From Quillaja saponaria (lineage: Eukaryota > Streptophyta > Magnoliopsida > Fabales > Quillajaceae), in contig CM055611.1 of NCBI GenBank assembly GCA_029379385.1, positions 7,998,001 to 8,062,000 on the forward strand: a DNA stretch of 64,000 bases, in the 5' to 3' direction. The translations under genes were made by a program, and so were the position numbers. This document shows, piece by piece, positions 61,197 through 64,000 of this stretch. The notes below the pieces were generated by a model. It was not told where the DNA came from. It saw only the letters and a program-made list of their open reading frames with translations, and did not search any database. How positions within the stretch are numbered: the stretch's first letter is position 1; each line of letters opens with the position of its first letter.

Positions 61197-62975
61197 CCTG
61201 TATTAAGAAAAATCAGTAAATTAAATGCACATCAACAACAACTGGCTTTAACATTAGAGACAAGGACTGTTGATGCTGATAAATAGTACGATTTTTATTT
61301 ATTTATTTTTTACTAGAGATAGTATATGAACGACATGGATTATCAGAGACAACCTTTGTACTATCACTAATAGTTTTTTTTCTTTTTAATTAATATTAAT
61401 GACATAACAGCAAAGACATGGGCTACTTATTATTGTGACAAGTGACTACCAGTGACAAACCACTGTTACTAAAAGTTTATGGTTCATACCATAGTTGGTA
61501 ATGAACAATATCAGTGACAGGTTTTTAATAATAATTTATCAATTACAATAATTGTGACAGCAATACCTATCATTGATATATATCTCGAATAGTTGGAAGG
61601 CTTTATCAGAAATGGTGGCCTGTCTTTATTTGTTGTTGTTGATAATTTTTAGAGATAACAGGCCCTATCTCTAATAAGCTATCTTTGAAAATTACACTTA
61701 TTAGCAACAACATATCTGTGTAGCTAATAGTGAATACAAGAGATAATAGTCTTGTCATGGATAAGTTGTCTTTTATAATTTTATTTTATGCTGTGTCTGA
61801 TATTGGATCCTATTGTTACTGATATTTTTGTCCATTTTTTGTTTTTTTATTTTTTTAAACTTGTTATACATTTATATATATATATAACTAAAATACATAT
61901 AAAAACTTAAAAAAAATATATATATATACTCATTACATAAATTATTTATAGAATCTACAAAGTAATCAGAGTACTTAATTAGTACTTATTATAATAAAAA
62001 CTACTCATCCTTTCCTAACTATGCATCATCATCCTCCTTATGCTAATCCTCTAGCCCGATGTTAGTATTGGTGTCCAAAAGTCAATCAATGGTTGGTTAT
62101 AATGACATTATATTATGTACTTAATGCATATGATAATATTATTTAGAAATTATTTAATTATGTGTATGAATAAGATTCAGTATACTTATGTTTAAAGTTC
62201 CTAGAATAATAATTTTTGTTCAACCAAATCATCATATACACAAGGGACATATTGTGAAAATCAACTAAAAGAGAAACTAAGAGCAAGAATGAGTTCTTGG
62301 ACAATTCTTCCTCCTAGGCATGACACCGTAGCTTGAAGTAAATGAATTTTTGCTTTAAGAACCCACCTTCCATTGATGATTCTACCAAGTAGAAGTTAGC
62401 ACGTATCTTAATGGTGGAATCAAATCCTTCAACCATTTTAAAGGTTTTTGAACCGGTCAATTGTGTGAACTATATCATTATAGGTTACTCAATTGAAAAA
62501 ATAGCTAATCATTGTTCTCTTTTATGTGTTTGATTATGAGTATTGTGTTTCTCGATTAGTGAAAAAACTCCAAGCATCCCTGATAAACAATTAAACTATC
62601 TGCATCATGAAAACTTCAAAATATTAGTTTTGATATTTAGCTTTCATATCATATAATTACTTGAATAGAATGTTCTTGGTTCGGGAATTTTAAATAATAT
62701 GTTGCATATGCATAGGATGCATAATTCCTAATACTAGACTCATTGTGAGGATGTGAAACAGCTGATAATCCATCGATGCCCTGTAAACAATTATAAAAGA
62801 GGTAATTAATTTACATATTGTACTAAGCTAAAAACTTATAAGCTTGCATAAAATGAGCTTTTTTGATCCAGATAAGAGATCGTTTGTTCTCACAAGCCCT
62901 ATTCATTCCCATGAGGATGCTGGTACTCCAAGATCATCATATGGATGTGTATTTTACTCTTATTCTGCAAAAGCC
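61197..62975 (-). mobile_element. CACTA remnant, right arm (3' end pointing left)
   Basis: 61200-61860 holds many short motifs such as 'cagtgacaaac', 'agagacaa' and 'agagataata', like CACTA subterminal repeats. 61870-62070 is the inverted match of the left arm's 3' flank and acidic tail (minus strand 'HKEDDDA' then stop). 62840-62975 is the inverted match of the left arm's tandem unit. The reverse complement of 61200-62000 also matches 23930-24412. A terminus near 61197-61212 (tattaagaaaaa) is a decayed candidate for cactacaagaaa. Confidence 0.45.
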
Positions 62976-64000
62976 AAAAATTTCAAAGTTATCTACCTTT
63001 TACACATAAGCTTTCATAAAATGAATTTCATTAAATAGAAACTTGCACAAAATGAATTTCATTATACAAAATAAATAATGATGAGATTCCCTACTCTCTT
63101 CACTCCCCCAAATAATATGTAAATTTGTTGTGAGGTCATCAAATAAATGATCATTAGGATCTTAGGAATCTTCAAAATGTAAAGCGATAGATATATCATT
63201 TTATTGATGTCTAGACTAACCTTATTTTTAATAGCTTTTAATAATTTGTGTTTCACTTCTTCTTTAGTAGAGATATTAAAAGATCTTTAAATTAGCCAAA
63301 AAGATTATCAAATTCTAGTGTTACTAGAGGGACTAGAGTACCAAGAGAGATAATTCCTTTAGACACAAATTCTAATTTAAGTGAAGGTGTTTAGGACGTT
63401 GTAAGACCTTTGAAAGTAATCTAATTTATCTCTCTAGCAATGGTTGAATTTGTTAGATCTCTTTCTAATGCTTCTAGTTCTGGTGTTAAAGAGAATAAAA
63501 AGAAAATTATAATCTCTAAATAAATAGAGAAAAATTTGGAAAATTGAAACTTACCACCTACCCCTATACAAAAGATTTATAAATCTTCTGGATCTTTTGT
63601 TTTTAAATTAGGTTATATAATAAAAACTATCAGAGAAACTAACCCTAAAAAGAAAAAGATATGAAAATTTCAAGCTTCTCTTTGAATCTCTAATTGAAAC
63701 CCACAGGAGAACATATAAATATTTGCATTTAGATTTAAATCAAGTTGCTTTAGAATCTCTTATCAGGTGAGGATTAAACACCTCTGCTATAATTTGTGAT
63801 TAGGGATAAAAGACACAACAAATTTGTTGACTCATTACTAGAATGCATATAATTTATACTTGGTGGTGGACCAATTCACTTTGGGTGCTTTCCTAATTTT
63901 ACTCTCTCCCTTTCCGATGCAAACATATTGTATGCATTAGCTCTAAATATTAAAACCAAATATGATGGCTAGATTTGAAAACATTTCCTTAATTTACAAA
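62976..64000. other. AT-rich spacer, no gene seen
   Basis: Contains two more 'cataaaatgaatttcatta'-like phrases near 63013-63063, echoing the CACTA unit just before. Nothing recognisable follows to the window end. Confidence 0.5.

Noticed and set aside
1..64000. CRISPR arrays, rRNA genes, tRNA genes, organelle inserts
   Set aside because: No regular short-spacer arrays, rRNA-like blocks or convincing tRNA cloverleaf with A/B boxes were noticed by eye. A tRNAscan and organelle-genome search would settle this.

Overview
This is nuclear DNA of a flowering plant, most likely a eudicot. It is strongly AT-rich, its genes have spliced introns with GT..AG borders, and it is crowded with plant-type Ty1/copia, Ty3/gypsy, LINE, Mutator and CACTA remnants. 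The species cannot be fixed from the sequence alone. Only two intact host genes are recognisable, both on the + strand.

Region by region. 1-3.6 kb is a decayed Ty3/gypsy gag-pol on the minus strand with a copia-tail fragment inside it. 4.1-15.6 kb is a complete nine-exon class II RNase T2 gene (RNS2 type; predicted 272 aa). It spans 11.5 kb because its introns hold a Mutator-type MITE, a copia tail and LTR, a LINE tail and several tandem duplications. Exon 5 is only 4 nt long and lies inside the second active-site motif. 16.7-24.9 kb is non-coding repeat debris: a long LTR-like pair, a 3.1-kb solo LTR that itself received an RTE LINE, two minisatellites and a CACTA end. 26.3-29.2 kb is a solo LTR in minus orientation. 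31.5-35.8 kb is a complete four-exon gene for a secreted DOMON plus cytochrome b561 protein (predicted 368 aa).

36.3-54.8 kb is a nested stack. An L1-type LINE was split by a copia element (39979-52999, TSD ataag). The copia was invaded by a second copia-derived segment whose reverse transcriptase region is present about 2.5 times in tandem. The copia's 3' LTR then took a 3.6-kb solo LTR (TSD tagat). 56.1-60.0 kb is another solo LTR of the same family. 60.4-63.0 kb holds two CACTA remnants arranged tail to tail. The last kilobase shows nothing recognisable.

The two host genes are unrelated in function: one acts in vacuolar/endomembrane RNA turnover, the other in ascorbate-type trans-membrane electron transfer. 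There is no operon-like logic. I found no evidence of a new multi-gene system. The most notable items are the 4-nt microexon, the clean insertion stratigraphy shown by target-site duplications, and the solo-LTR family.
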